From Phylloscopus collybita (taxonomy: Eukaryota; Chordata; Aves; Passeriformes; Phylloscopidae), in NCBI GenBank assembly GCA_027886175.1, contig JAJNNQ010000023.1:2014501-2078500 (forward strand): a stretch of DNA of 64,000 nucleotides, given 5' to 3'. Position 1 is the stretch's first letter; every line of letters begins with the position of its first letter. A model generated the notes under the pieces. It worked only from the letters and a program-made list of their open reading frames with translations. It ran no database searches and was not told the DNA's origin. This document shows positions 46,002 to 58,799 of the stretch, piece after piece. The translations under genes were made by a program, and so were the position numbers.

Positions 46002-46658
46002 TGTCTTGGTTTGGGAAGACAGGTGTCTGCCACAGAGAAAAGCTGGAATTCCCTTGGAATGGAGAATATAAACCCCCTCCCTCTGAATTATTAGGATTTT
46101 GAAATTAAGGGGGCTTTCAGGCAAAGATATGGGAATAGGAATAACAGTTCTTTACTAGGAATATTAAAAATAAAAAATGTAGTAGTACAAAAAAGCAAAC
46201 AAAAAGAAAGCACAGACAGAGTCAGAACACAACCTGACACCCTGCTGGTCAGGGTGTTGGGAGCAGCCCAGTCAGTTCCTCCTGCACTGCCAGATGTGGT
46301 TCTGTTGGAGCAATGATCCTGTAGGAGGGTGCAGTTTCCCTCTGAAGCTCCAGTGGTGCTGAGATGGGTCTGAGCTCCCTCTGGGAATGCAGTGCACACA
46401 GGCTGCCCTGGGGCTCTGGATCCCAGCTTTGATCCAGCTGGGAATGCTGGGCTCCTCCCCCTGGGTGGAGCCTCTCCCCCTGGGCTGATGGAATTGTATC
46501 AGCCCTGCAGTGAGCCTGGATGGCCCATGAACATCAGATACCCCCTGGAGGGAGGGAGGATGGGTCCTGGAAGGGATAAAGAACACTGCCCCAGCTGGTT
46601 TAACAGCTGGTGACAGAACACACACTGCTGGTTACATCCTGCATTGCAGCCCAAGGCA
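46002..46658 (-). mobile_element. Family 1 LTR, subfamily B, minus strand
   Basis: Starts TGTCTTGGTTTGGGAAGACA and ends, by alignment with 52123-52753, at GCAGCCCAAGGCA. It shares a U3 distinct from the 20851 copy (GTTACATCCTGCATTGCAG, ACAGCTGGTGACAGAACAC). Flanks CTTAG and GCAGG do not match, so there is no clean target-site duplication; one flank was lost or rearranged. Confidence 0.88.
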
Positions 46659-48607
46659 GCAGGGAAAGCTCTCCTTAGCTCAGGTCCAGCACTGCCCTCG
46701 GGCTCAGCACTGCACCATGGACACAGCTCTGGATCCTCATCCACTGGGGTCTGAAGCTGCAGGAGAAAGCCAACACCACGCTGAGCCTCCAGCACACGGC
46801 TCAGCCCCTGCCCTTCCAACCCTGCTGGCTGAGGAATGCCCTGCAGGCATCTGGCTCCTGGGGAAAGCTGCTGGGAGCCAAGCAAAGCCCCTCAAGAAAG
46901 ACCCTGCACCTGCATTCCAGCGTTGTTAATTAGCAATAATAATGGCCACCATGGTGTCATAGCTCTTAAGGCAGCTGTGGGACTTCTGGAGGCCAAACTC
47001 GCTGGTGTGAGTGTTGCCCAAGGTCCTCAGTGCAGCAGAGGAACTTCAAATGCTGCTCCAAATCATTGCTGCCTGCAACTCGGATCAGTCCTGCAAGTGG
47101 AAGCCTAAACTGCCACACTTCTTCACAGACACCAGCCCCTCTGAGCTTCTCCATCAATGCCCAGGCAATGCTGAGGTTATGCAGGTTAGGCTGGCTTGGC
47201 CAGAGTTTCTCCAGCTTGTTTCTTTTGTTCTCCCACCGGCTGTTGTCATTTAGGGCATGTGAGCAGCAATCTGAAGGAAATGACTGAGAGGTATTGGCTG
47301 GGGAGCACTTATCTTCCCTTGTACAGGCCTTGTGGAAGAGAATCAATAGATTTTTTTTCTATCCAGCTCACTGCTGGGGACCCCCATGGCTGGGCACAGA
47401 GGAGATGGCAATGGAGTGAAAACATTTCCCTGAGAAGGACAGCTTTAGGAGCACAGGCCAAATGCATCCTGTCGCCAGGGGAAATGCAGTCACCAATCTA
47501 ATTACTCACCTTTCTGCACACTTGATGTTGTTAAAGATTACAGCAACACAGAGACTTTGACTTAGAAGGCTGATAATGATTTTCTTTATTTTTGGTTAAT
47601 TTTTTTTTATATTATTTTGTAAAGAACAACTTAACTTGGTCAAAAAAGAGGATAAACTTTTTTAATGACATTGGTTTTAAGCTAGAGGGACATCAAGGAG
47701 TCCCTCCTAGGGAAAGGGATGTAAACAAAGGTTACAGTTAGAAAAACGTGTCTCTTGTTGACAGAAAACTCTTTGGGAAAAGAGTTTCAGAAAAACCAAA
47801 ACATCACAGGCACAAACCAGGGCTACAGACACTCAGAGCTCTCCAGGGCTCTGCCAGTGCAGAATGACCACCAGTGGTTTCCTGGGATCCATGGCTTTGG
47901 GATCTGCAGCACTGTCTGTGCCCTGAGCACATCCCCCCTGCAATCTGGGCAGGCTCCAGAGAGGAGCAGGGCTGGTGGAGGCAGGGGGAGCATCCCACCA
48001 GGGCCTCCAGCACGTCCCCAGCCCAGCAGCACCACCAGAGCTGATGGGATGCCAGGGGCCACTTCCCTGCTGGGTTTTTATCAGCTCTGTTAAGTTCAGA
48101 CAGGGTCTGCTGGCCAAAGTGAAGCTGCAGGCCAAGGACTGCAATTTAGGGGCACATCCTACCCCACAGGCACATCTCCACCCACCTGCCATGGGAATTA
48201 TGAAGACAAAAGCAATGGCAATGAGACACCACCACTTAAAAACCCCCTCACTGTTACCCTTTCCTTTGACTCAAACCCAGTTACTGTCCTGAGATCAAAC
48301 TTCATTTTCCACAACGGGAAGATTCAAGGTTAGATGAAGAAATTATTTGTATGACTTCTCCTGGGAGCTGCTGGGGCTCAGGGCACACGGGCAGCTCTGC
48401 CTGTACAAATTGGATATTAACCCTGTACATCAGAGTGAGCAAGATGTGAGCTCTCCCTGACCTGCAGTGACCCTGGTGTCTGGAAGATGCTGCTGATGTA
48501 GTAAAGGACTGCACATACACATCTGGGATCATATCTGGGCTTTCATCAGCTTGTAAATGGCAGAATTGTCCTTTTTTCCCAGCAGAGCCTGGTCCTGGAT
48601 GCAGCAT
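46659..48607. other. No gene seen
   Basis: Single-copy-looking sequence. No retroviral gag, pol or env homology, although it lies between two like-oriented LTRs. Confidence 0.4.
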
Positions 48608-48785
48608 TCCATAGCAGATCCCAGAATAGTCTGGGTTGGAAGGCACCTTAAAGCTCATTTCATTCCACCCTCCTGCCATGGGCAGGGACACCTTCTGCTA
48701 TCCCAGGCTGCTCCAAGCCCTGTCCAACCTGGCCTTGGACATTTCCAGGGATGGGGCAGCCACAGCTGCTCTGGGATCCCAGGGA
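48608..48785 (-). mobile_element. CR1 LINE 3' fragment
   Basis: CCCAGAATAGTCTGGGTTGG, GGCACCTTAAAGCTCATTTC, GGGCAGGGACACCTTCTGC and CCAACCTGGCCTTGGACATT are reverse-complement CR1. Confidence 0.92.
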
Positions 48786-50126
48786 AAGGGGACCCCAAAG
48801 TCAGAGTTTTATGTCTGAACCCCTCTCAGACACGATGTGCCCTGGATGGGGAGGGCAGGAGGACAGGGAGGGTGCACCTTGGACCCTGGGCATTGTCACT
48901 CCAGAGGGAAATGCCCCCGAGGAGCCTGCACTGCCTGGACTATCCCAGCAGCCTGGGAAATTCATCCTGCCTTGACACCCCATATTTTACCAGCTTTACT
49001 GAAGAGAAAATTGTCATATGCTTCCACTTTTCGAGGAGCTGAGCTGAGTCCTTTTGATAGCAGCTGCCAGCATAAATATACATGAGAAACAGGTTTTCAG
49101 TTCCTGAAAAATGTCTAAAAATTGTAAACAATCCTCAAGTCATACGGGGATAAACAGTCAGAATTTCAATATTGTTTATAGTTTTAAAAAAGCAACAGTT
49201 GTCTGAGTCGAGCCAAGCCAAGTCCTTTTGAATAGATAATTTTCAAACATTTGGTTTCAATTCTCCCAAACCTTCAGTAGAGAAGTCCCATTCATGGAAT
49301 ATTTAGCTTACAATTCAAAATGAGAAGTATTACGGAGTAGAAGACGGGATCTTTCTAATTTCAAAAAATAAATGGCCTCAGATACTGAACCATCTTGAAA
49401 ACCCCTTTTTTGGGAAAAAAAAAAAAAAAAAAAAAAGGAGAAACAAAACCACTCAGCCAAGAAGTTAATCCAGGCTGTTCTTCTCCTGCTGAAAATCCCA
49501 AGTTTGCTGAGTTAGTTGTTGGTTTCACTTCACAAACAAGAATATTTCACCAAAAATACAGTAGTGCTTGTCTGGCTGAGAGCAGACACGTCCCTCCCTG
49601 TCCCCCCTCCAGCCCCTCAGCCTTCCCTCCACTTCGTCCCCCCACTCCAGCACAGAGGTTCTGCAACTGGGGAGAGTGGAAAAGAGAGTTCTTTAATTTC
49701 CTCTTTGCATTAGAGTTCATTAGGAAAAATCCAGAGGCCCCTCATTGAGCCTGCATTTGCATGTCTTCTGTGGATGTTTATATTATATTTTCCTGTGGTT
49801 TTGGGGGTTTTTTTCCCCCCCCTTTTCATGTCTCTTTCCTGTATCACTGACACTGGATTGCTGCCCTGCTCACAATTAATTCCTGAAATAATTTATTTCA
49901 CTTCTGTCACTGCTCCTCAGCTGGATGGCTCACACAAACAGAATTTGCTAGTTCTGTTGGTAGGAAATTATTTATTTAAGCTATTTGTTGGTATGAGGGA
50001 ATAATCAGTCAAGTTACATGGCAGGGCTCCTTTTCCCAGGCTGGATCAGACATCTCTCAGGAAGAAAGGAAGAGTTACTAAAAAGCTTTACTGGCTGCAT
50101 TTTGGATGCTTCACTTCCCCTCCTAA
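48786..50126. other. No gene seen; A-run at 49416-49437
   Basis: 49080-49380 is AT-rich and repeat-poor. No coding signal. Confidence 0.35.
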
Positions 50127-50260
50127 AATCACAGAATAATTAAGTTTGGAAAAGCCCTCTAAGATCACCAAATCCAACCATTAACCCGGAGCTGCCAGGT
50201 CCCCAAGGGCCACATTTGCACATTTTTTTAACACTTCCAGGGATGGTGATTCCCCCTCTT
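50127..50260 (-). mobile_element. CR1 LINE fragment
   Basis: AATCACAGAATAATTAAGTT is the reversed 3' tail. The minus strand reads ESPSLEVLKKCANVALGDL, the CR1 ORF2 end of an older subfamily. Confidence 0.9.
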
Positions 50261-50324
50261 CCCTTGGCAAAAAAAAAATGCACCAGATTTGATGGGGTTT
50301 GGAACCAGAATTTAGTTCTTTACA

Positions 50325-50487
50325 CAGGGTGCCCAGAGCAGCTGTGGCTGCCTCTGGATCCCTAGAAATGTCCAAGGCCAGGCTGGATGGGGCTTGGAGC
50401 AGCCCTGGGATAGTGGAAGGTGTCCCTGCCCATGGCAGGGGTTGGAACTCTATGGTTTTTCAACAAAAAACCATTCTGTGATTCTAA
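50325..50487 (+). mobile_element. CR1 LINE 3' fragment
   Basis: GCCCAGAGCAGCTGTGGCTG, then TGTCCAAGGCCAGGCTGGAT and TGTCCCTGCCCATGGCAGGG, closing with ACCATTCTGTGATTCTAAT. It lies head to head with the CR1 at 50127-50260. Confidence 0.93.
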
Positions 50488-50676
50488 TACATCACTTGTC
50501 ATTTTGGTTTGGATCATTGTTGCTGTCCTCTGATCCAGATTTCCTAGAGGGACAGGGGTGTGAGTTTATGCACACAGAGGGGTGTTGGTGTGGGAGCCTG
50601 GAGCTTTGGGAGCTCTGGCAACTCCTCTGTGCAGAGGATCAGAGTCCCTGCCCTGAGACACAGTGGAGGCAGCAGT

Positions 50677-50707
<31 letters not shown>

Positions 50708-50939
50708 AAGGGGCTCCCAGATGTTCCACTTGATTTTCTATCAGGCCCTTTGCTACCTGTGTGGCCTTGGCAGAGCACTGGGGTTCCTTGGATGTGAGCT
50801 CCCATGCTCCTGTTGGATCCATCCCAAGGCAGGGAGCTGGCTGCTGGTCAGAGAGGAGACGCCAAGCTGCAGCTATTTCCTCCTTCCTCTCCCAGCCCGT
50901 AGGCTGTGCTCCAGTGTCTCTGCTGAGAGGAGAAGGGTT
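50488..50939. other. No gene seen; A-run at 50680-50701
   Basis: Single-copy-looking with an A-run followed by GAAAGAAAG. Confidence 0.35.
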
Positions 50940-51140
50940 TGTTTTCTGGGGGGTTTTTTTTGGGTTTTTTTGGGGTTTTTTTGGGGTTTTTTTGGGTTTT
51001 TTTTTTTTTTTGTTTGTTTTGTTTTGGTGGTTTTTTGTGTTGTTGTTTTTGGGGTTTTTTTGGGTTTTTTTTGGGGTTTTTTGGGGGTTTTTTTTTTTTT
51101 TTTTTTTGTTTTGTTTTGTTTTTGTTTTTTTTTTTTTGTT
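50940..51140. repeat. G/T-only low-complexity tract, (GGG)T(6-8) pattern
   Basis: About 200 bases made nearly only of G and T on the + strand. Runs of three to five G are spaced by six to eight T, with poly(T) blocks at about 50998-51010 and 51087-51107. At least eight G-runs give G-quadruplex potential with long T loops. Confidence 0.9.
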
Positions 51141-52117
51141 CATCAAATGAAATAAAGATTGGAAGGACGAAAGGGAAGGTTGGAGGGAGCTGCAGGTGGG
51201 GAGAGCAGCAGCTGTCTCTGCAGGGCTCAGTCTTGCACGAGTGTCATTTGTTCTTCACCTCCCTTCTCTATTCCATCTCCAGCCTGGCCTTGGAGCCTTT
51301 TCCACCAAAAGTGAGGTTTTTCCACCTCTTCCTTCCCCCCAGGCCTTCTCCCCCTGACACACACAGACACTCACTGGGGTTTTGGGCACTGGCTAACAGC
51401 AGCCACCACGCTGGGCACATTGCTCACCCAGAGCTGCCCACAGCACTGTTGGTAACTTGGTCACACTATTTGGAGAAAACAGTGACTAATCCTGTCAGAC
51501 ACAAGGTTTGGGGATTTCCATGCCCATCCTTTCATGTGCCAGCCACCCAAACCCAGAATGAAGCAGATGAATGAGTTCCAGGGCATAAAAATTACTCTCT
51601 GCCTTAGTAATTTCAGTTCCAATTAATTGGCCTATAAACTACCACTTTCCTTTGGTTACTCCCTGTTGGAAACTCTTTTTCCAAGCTCTCCTTCCTTTCC
51701 AGCACCACCACACCCATGTCCAACCAGACATTACACCAGGAACTCCTGCAGCTCTCCATGCACACAGGGTGTAGCTCCATCCTCAAGTTTAGACTCAGGC
51801 ATTTTGCCCCATGGTCGATTGGAAGCAGAGACACTCAATCATCCTCCTGTTCTTTTTGTACAACACCCAGCAAGCACTGAAATTCAGCCAGGCTTGGGAG
51901 GTATTGGTAGATGGGTGGACAGCTGATCTCTGCAAAGTGATCTGTGACCCAGCTCAGGAGGATTTTGTATTCCAAGACAACTGGAGAAAAATTCTGCTTT
52001 CACATCAAATTCCTGGCTACATTTTGGCAGGAGGCTCCCACACATAAGGAGCCTGTGCATAAGGTCTTGTTTGAAGGTTCCTTGCACTCAGGTTAGGTAC
52101 TGCAGAACTCCTTGTAC
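51141..52117. other. No gene seen
   Basis: Single-copy-looking sequence before an LTR. Confidence 0.35.
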
Positions 52118-52122
52118 CATCC

Positions 52123-52753
52123 TGTCTTGGTGTAGAAAGACAGGTGTCTGCCAGGGAAAGCCAGAGCCTCCCTTAGAATGGAGAATATAAACCCCCTCCC
52201 TCTGAATTATTAGGATTTTGAAATTAAGGGGGCTCTCAGGCAAAGGTATGGGAATAGGAATAACAGTTCTTTACTAGGAATAATAAAAATAAAAATGTAG
52301 TAGTACAAAAAAGCAAACAAACAAACAAACCCTGACAGAGTCAGAACACAACCTGACACCCTGCTGGTCAGAGTATTGGGAGCAGCCCAGTCAGTTCCTC
52401 CTGCAGTGCCAGATGTGGTTCTGTTGGAGCAGTGATCCTGTAGAAGGGTCCAGTGGTGCTGGGAGGGTCTGGTGTCCCTCTGGGAATGCAGTGCACACAG
52501 GCTGCCCTGGTGCTCTGGATCCCAGCTTTGATCCAGCTGGGAATGCTGGGCTCCTCCCCTGGGTGGAGCCTCTCCCCCTGGGCTGATGGAATTGTATCAG
52601 CCCTGCAGTGAGCCTGGATGGCCCATGAACAGCAGATACCCCCTGGAGGGAGGATGGGTCCTGGAAGGGATAAAGAAACACTGCCCCAGCTGGTTTAACA
52701 GCTGGTGACAGAACACACACTGCTGGTTACATCCTGCATTGCAGCCTGAGACA
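52123..52753 (-). mobile_element. Solo LTR (family 1, subfamily B) with target-site duplication
   Basis: 631 bp from TGTCTTGG to CCTGAGACA, minus orientation, flanked by the perfect 5-bp duplication CATCC at 52118-52122 and 52754-52758. It is highly similar to 46002-46658 over its length. The private duplication shows it inserted independently and is not one end of a provirus with the 46 kb copy. Confidence 0.95.
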
Positions 52754-52758
52754 CATCC

Positions 52759-53738
52759 AAGTCAACTCACACCCAGCCCAGCCAGGTCCTGGTCCTCCTG
52801 GCTCCCTCTCCATGCTGCCAACAAAGATCTGAGCTGGTGTTCTGCAGCTGGTGGGTCCAGCAGTCACTGCAGCCGGTTCAAGCTGCAAGATTCAGTCTCC
52901 AAAGAGCCAGAGGAGGCCGTGGATGGAGCTGGCTGGGACTTGGAGGCAGGGAACCTCTCCTGCCAGGGCCCTGCGCTGTGTTTCCACTGCCTCCTTGTTT
53001 TTGTGTCTGCCCAGATCCATCACCTGCCCACCTTCCCTTTTTAGCTTTTTGCTAAGGGCCTACAGCAAGCAGATTTTAACCATCCCTCTTTGGTGCTGTC
53101 ACAGTGGAAACCCTCAGGTCCAGAGCAGCTCAGTGTTCAGCTTCTCCACAAGTGGGACACTGTGTGGCTGGGATTTTGAGAGGGGCTGGGAGGACCTCGA
53201 GCTCTGAAGAGGAAGGACCAAGGGATCTGTGTCTCACTGGAAGGATTTACATTTCCACAGCAGACTTTCAACAGCATTAACAGCCAAAGCCTAAGAATTA
53301 AAATGTCTGTTTGTGGGTAATAAAGGCAGACAGATGCCCCCTGCATGCAAACTGCCAGTGCCTCTGAGACAAGAGGCTCTAAATAAATAATAACAAATCC
53401 TAGAGCCGAACGCACAGTTGCTATTTGCATCATAAATAAATGAGGAGGCTTTTATTTACTCCTTCTGGGGGCAGAACACAAACCAGAGGAAATCCTCAGA
53501 GCTCCCACACCAGAGCCTGTCATTAGCTCAGCACAACTGCTCAGTCCCCTCCAGCTGTTTGCCCCAGGAGATGCTCATCAGGGAGAGGGAGAACCCACCC
53601 AAGGTCTCCATCCCAATGGAGAGCTCAGTTCCCTGCTGGAAAGCTGGGCTGTGGAAATGACCTGGCTGTCCTGGTCAGTGGCAAACTGGACATGGGCCAG
53701 CAGTGCCCTGGCAGCCAGGAGGGCCAACCCTTCATTTC
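52759..53738. other. No gene seen
   Basis: Single-copy-looking. 53240-53460 is AT-richer with no visible repeat. Confidence 0.35.
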
Positions 53739-53835
53739 AAAATCCTGATAATTTGGAGGGAGGGAGTTTACATTCTCCATTCTAAGGGAAGCTCTGGCTT
53801 TCCCTGGCAAACACCTGTCTTCCCAAACCAAGACA
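53739..53835 (+). mobile_element. Family 1 LTR 3' fragment
   Basis: The last roughly 97 bases of the LTR, from CAAAATCCTGATAATTTGGA to the intact end CCAAACCAAGACA. The rest is missing, so this is a 5'-truncated remnant. Confidence 0.9.
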
Positions 53836-55561
53836 GGTTATTCCAGTCTGGATGGAAGGTGAAACCACACTGGGAGCAGCCTCTGCTAACAACCTGCCAG
53901 TCCCCACCATCCTCACTGGTGCTGTCACCCTCTGCAGGGCTGGTTTAACACCCCCAGCTGCATCTCCCACCCACCTCCCCACCACCACCACATCACACCC
54001 CTCCTCTTGCCACCTGAGCCCAGCTCTCCCCATGAGATGCAGCATTCCTGAAGGCTTCTCAGGCTGCTCCCTAATCTCTGCTGATGGATGGGATTTTGTC
54101 ATGATCATCCCCTTAAAGCCCTCCAAATAATCTTCCATGCTGTTTAGGGCTGCTCTTTTGCACATGATATCTCTAAAAATACACCAAGAAATGAAAGAAA
54201 TCACGAGCTCCCCAGTTTTATCTTTTGGGTTTTTTTAACCACAAAAATAAATGATGTGATTAATTATTCTGAAAAAAAAAAGACTGTGCCCTCCCCTGTG
54301 CCAGCTGCCCCCTGCCCAGCCCCGCAGCAGCTCTCAGAACACCCCCAGCAGGATATTCCTCCCTTCCTTCCCCACCCTCAGCTTTTGCATGGCAAAGCAG
54401 GGAGATGCTGTGGATGCAAAGGCAGCTCTCCATCAGCTGCTCCTCCTCTGAGCCAGCTACCCCAGGTCTGAGCCAGCCAGGCACTGGGGCAGGCATGTGC
54501 ACATCCTTTCCCAGTGCCCACCTTTCATCCCTGGGGGTGATGGCAAGGAGGAGACCCTGCAGTGGCCAACACAAACGTGCCTCTGGCAGACTGGGCTGTG
54601 TTATATGAGCATCAAGCTTTCCAGCTTCAAAGGAAGAAAGCCAACACTGTGTGGAGAGTGGGAGAGCTCTTGGAGAAATCCCTTCAGCCTGGGCTTTCTT
54701 TTGCTCTGCCAGACACCGACACAGCCCTGGGATTTTCCTTGTGAGCGTTGATTTTGGAGGTTTCCCTCAGCTGAATCATTTCTTGTTATGGCACTGAGCG
54801 AGTGCTCTGCCTGGCTCTGTGCCACCACCATGGCAGTGGCCACGTTCTGTAATGCTTTGGGTTTCCCCATTAGAGGAGAGCAAGCCTGCCCATGTTTCCT
54901 TGGCAGAAAGGCAGGCTATGACACGAGATCTGTGGCCAAAAATCACCATAAAACCCAGTGCTGTTTCATTTTAAACGACAGCTCCATTTACACTGTGGTG
55001 GAAATGAGGAAAGGCCTTCCCCTACAACCCAATTTGTTTATTTTTCCATGCTCCTCACTAACCAGCACAACAGCAAGTTTTTGACACTGGGCATCTCGAT
55101 GCATCCCATTACAATAAACTTCTGCATTGCATGAGCAGCTGGACATCAATAATTTAGCCATGGTTTAATCAACATGAAACTAAAAGTTTAATCAAGACCA
55201 ACTATGACATGTTTCCCTAAAAGAATTACAGACCAAGGCTCTGGCCCTGGTTTCACTGCACTAGAAGGACACACATACCCTCAGTGAGGTTTCAAACAAA
55301 CCAGGGAGCATCACCTGGCTGCAGCAAGAAGAGCCAGGCAGGAGCTGGGTGCTCCTGTGCTGTGCTTGCTACAAAGATGGAAAAACCATGGGAAATGCAA
55401 GGAAAAGGGGCAGAGTGACTCAGCCAGTGGGTAGGAAAAGAGCATAAACACTTGGGCTAAGCAGAGACCACTGGGAGGAGCAACCACACACAGGAGGCAG
55501 GAAAATCACAGCCCTGGTGTAATCTCCCAGGCAGAGACCTGGTGAATCAAACAGTGCAGAG
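53836..55561. other. No gene seen
   Basis: No recognised repeat or coding region. Confidence 0.35.
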
Positions 55562-56135
55562 AGGTTCATCCATGGACAAACAGAGAGAGGGTCATCCATG
55601 GACAGAGAAAGGATCATCCATGAGCAAATACAGAAAGGATCATCCATGGACAGAGAAAGGATCATCCATGAACAGAGAGAGGATCATCCATGAGCAAACA
55701 GAGGGTCATCCATGAGCAAATACAGAAAAGATCATCCATGGACAGAGAAAGGATCATCCATGAGCAAATACAGAAAAGATGATCCATGAACAAACACAGG
55801 AAGGATCATCCATGGACAGAGAAAGGATCATCCATGAACAAACATAGGGTCATCCATGAGCAAATACAGAAAAGATCATCCATGAACAGAGAGAGGATCA
55901 TCCATGAACAAACACAGGGTCATCCATGAGCAAATACAGAAAAGATCATCCATGGTCAGAGAAAGGATCATCCATGAACAGAGAGAGGATCATCCATGGA
56001 TAGAGAAAGGATCATCCATGAACAGAGAGAGGATCATCCATGGATAGAGAAAGGATCATCCATGAGCAAACACAAAAAGGATCATCCATGAACAGAGAAA
56101 GGATCATCCATGAGCAGACAGGGTCATCCATGAAC
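55562..56135. repeat. 22/26-bp compound minisatellite, about 25 units
   Basis: Units share GGATCATCCATG and alternate between a short type (GGACAGAGAAA or AACAGAGAGA) and a longer type (AGCAAATACAGAAAA). The mixture of types follows a loose higher-order pattern. The minus strand shows repetitive open stretches, which I do not regard as coding. Confidence 0.93.
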
Positions 56136-57815
56136 ACCTCATGCTGGTCTCACAAAAGGCCCAGAGAACCACATTCCTCTCATTCTGTGTGACTGGCAGA
56201 GCTCTGGCAGAGCTCAGCCCATCAGAGCTGGACCTGGTGGTTTCAGGGGCAGGCCAACACCTGCTCTGTGAGGTGCTGCTGGGCCATGGGGAGGGTGGTT
56301 TTGATGCTCAGTCTCCACTCCCCAGGCACATGGTTGGGGATTCATGGGGGTCCTTTCACTGACAGAACATCTGGGACAACATCTCTGAAGCTGCAGTGTT
56401 TTGTGTTTCCATTTTCAGAGAGGAACTAGAACTCACCACAGAAATCACTGATGCAAGCAGCATCTTTTACCACTGCACTTCCAACACCTGAGGTGCAAAA
56501 CACGAGGCACACACCGGCACATTTCTGATGCCATCAACAACGGGGAAAGCAGATGCAGACATCCAGCTCCCCCACAAGCTGCATCAGCCTCTCCAGCATC
56601 CACATTTCACCAGAGCTGTTTCCACCAGAGAATGCTGAAGGAGGAAAATTCACTAGTTACAAGCTGAAACTCAATGGCAGCCAGGCAAATCCTCCCTCTC
56701 TGGACCTTTCAAAACACTTTCTGAAGCTCTTGTGCAGCCCAGGCCTCACTCTGCTCATGACCTCTGATTTATTCACTGTTTTAAGGGACTTTATGGCTGT
56801 TCCTGCAGTGGGAGATCACCACAAAGGCTCAGGCCACACTTGCTGGCTCAGGGCTGCACGTTTGTTCCTCTCCAAAATTCACAGCCACGCTGATTTTATT
56901 CCAAAGCAGCCAGGGCATCCTAGGGTCCAAATGGCTCATTATCTCTGGCTTTCTTTAAAAGGTCAAGAAATACTCTCTACTTGGCAGATGGGCCAGGGTA
57001 GGAGCCGTGGAGTCTCAGGATTTGTAACATAACAAGGTTATTAAATTGCAAACCCTGAGCAGAGGCAACACCAAAAATACGCCTGAAGTTTTTAAAGAAA
57101 GAAAGAAAGAAAAAAAGTGATATTTTTTGAGAAAAATTATTTTTTCCCATTTTTTACCAAAAAAAAAACAACTCAGAAAAAAAAAAAGAAAAAGAAAGTT
57201 GGCTCTCAAAGCAAATAACTCTGCTTTCCAAATAAGTTCTTTTCTCATTCTTTATTTATTTTCTGACCTGTTGCCTCCAGGCCCTTCTTCCCTTTTCCTA
57301 TTTTTTTTTTCTCTGCTGCAGCTACTGGAGAAAAGAAGGAAAAGACAAGAAAAGAGTAGGAACTCCCTCCCCCAAAAAGTTACATATTCAGCAGCTGTTC
57401 AGCTCCCATTGCCTTTGTGTCAGATTGAGAAATTCAAAGCTCATAAGGACCAAGTACAACCACCAGCTGCAAGTGCAGGAGAAGCTCCTGGTGCTGCAAG
57501 TGAGCATCTTTGGGTCTGTGGCTATTTTGGGGATGGATTGGCACCCACACCCTGTGCTAATGTCCCACCTGGGCACTGGGGATGGGATCACAAAACCAGA
57601 AATAACAGCCCAGCATTAAAAACCCACATCCCCCCCTCCCTTCACCTCTTTGCCTACTGAGTCTTGCTGACTGCTTAAGCCAGAAGAGACCAAATGAAGA
57701 CAAATGCACTTAATAATGATGAGTCCCCAAAACAGAAACCCTCTGGGAGTTTGTGGTGCTTTCTCAAAGCACGGATCCGACTGCTGTGAAACCCAGCAAC
57801 AAAACTCCTTGGCTG

Positions 57816-57848
<33 letters not shown>

Positions 57849-58799
57849 AGGCAGTTTGGCTCCAACTTTCATGGGCTGGGATGCTCAGGAGCTGTTCCTG
57901 TACAGCCCCGAGTCCTCATTACCCTCTGTACCCCCAGAGCTCTCCATGGAGCACTGGACAGGAATCATGAATGCCAGCCCCAAGTTCCCAGCCTGGCAAC
58001 ACTCAGCAGAGCTCAGGCTTTAACCTCTACAGAGCTTTATGGAGCCCAAACTGAGTTTTATTGACTCCAGTAGCTGCCTGGACAAAGCATTCTTTGTAAA
58101 CCCCATTAATTTCCTGCTTTCAGCAAACACTTTTCCCTTCCACGTTGTAATTATCTGCCAACAAAGCAGAAACCACCAGACTGACAGGATCCACTCCCAG
58201 GGCTTGTAACACCCATTTTCTCTGTCACAGTGGCACAGCTGGTCAGGTTTTGCAGCTTGAGGAGGAGGAGCAGAGGGAAGGTGGGTGCAGGGGGGAGGCT
58301 GCAGGCTGGAGGAAGAGGGGCAGGGGCAGAGATGATGATCTCTGGGGTGATGTTCTTGCCCAGATTTCCCTGCTCCACCTGCTGCTGAAGCAGCACAAAG
58401 GGTGAAGATGGTGGCTGCAGACCCAGAGGTGCTGCTGCTGCAGGCAGGGCAGGACAGCTGAGTTTTCCAACCTTAGCAGCCCCTGTGCCTGCTTGCAGAG
58501 AGCTGTCATGCCAGGGGATGCAATCTCAGCTGGGCAATTCAACCTCAGGCCTCCAGCAGTTCCCAAAATGATGAGAGCTGGTCAGGGATAACAACCACAG
58601 CTGGTGAATCTCCACAGCAGGAATGCAGGTCTTGCCAAGCTCAGGGGCACCCCGGGCTTCATGTGGCTCCAGGAATGGAAGCTTCCTGAATGAAAAAGTG
58701 ATACTCAAGGAATAGAAACCTTACTCAGGGTGTCCTGGCTCCTTTCACTTGTAACCCAACCTTAACCAGCACTTAAACACCATCTCCCTGCTGCCTGCT
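56136..58799. other. No gene seen; A-run at 57820-57846
   Basis: T/A-rich tracts at 57100-57195 and a 27-base A-run. No transposon or exon recognised. Confidence 0.35.

Noticed and set aside
46002..52753. Provirus with two same-strand LTRs and 5.5 kb between them
   Set aside because: The 52123-52753 LTR has its own perfect CATCC duplication on both sides, the interval holds CR1 fragments in both orientations, and no gag, pol or env homology is visible.
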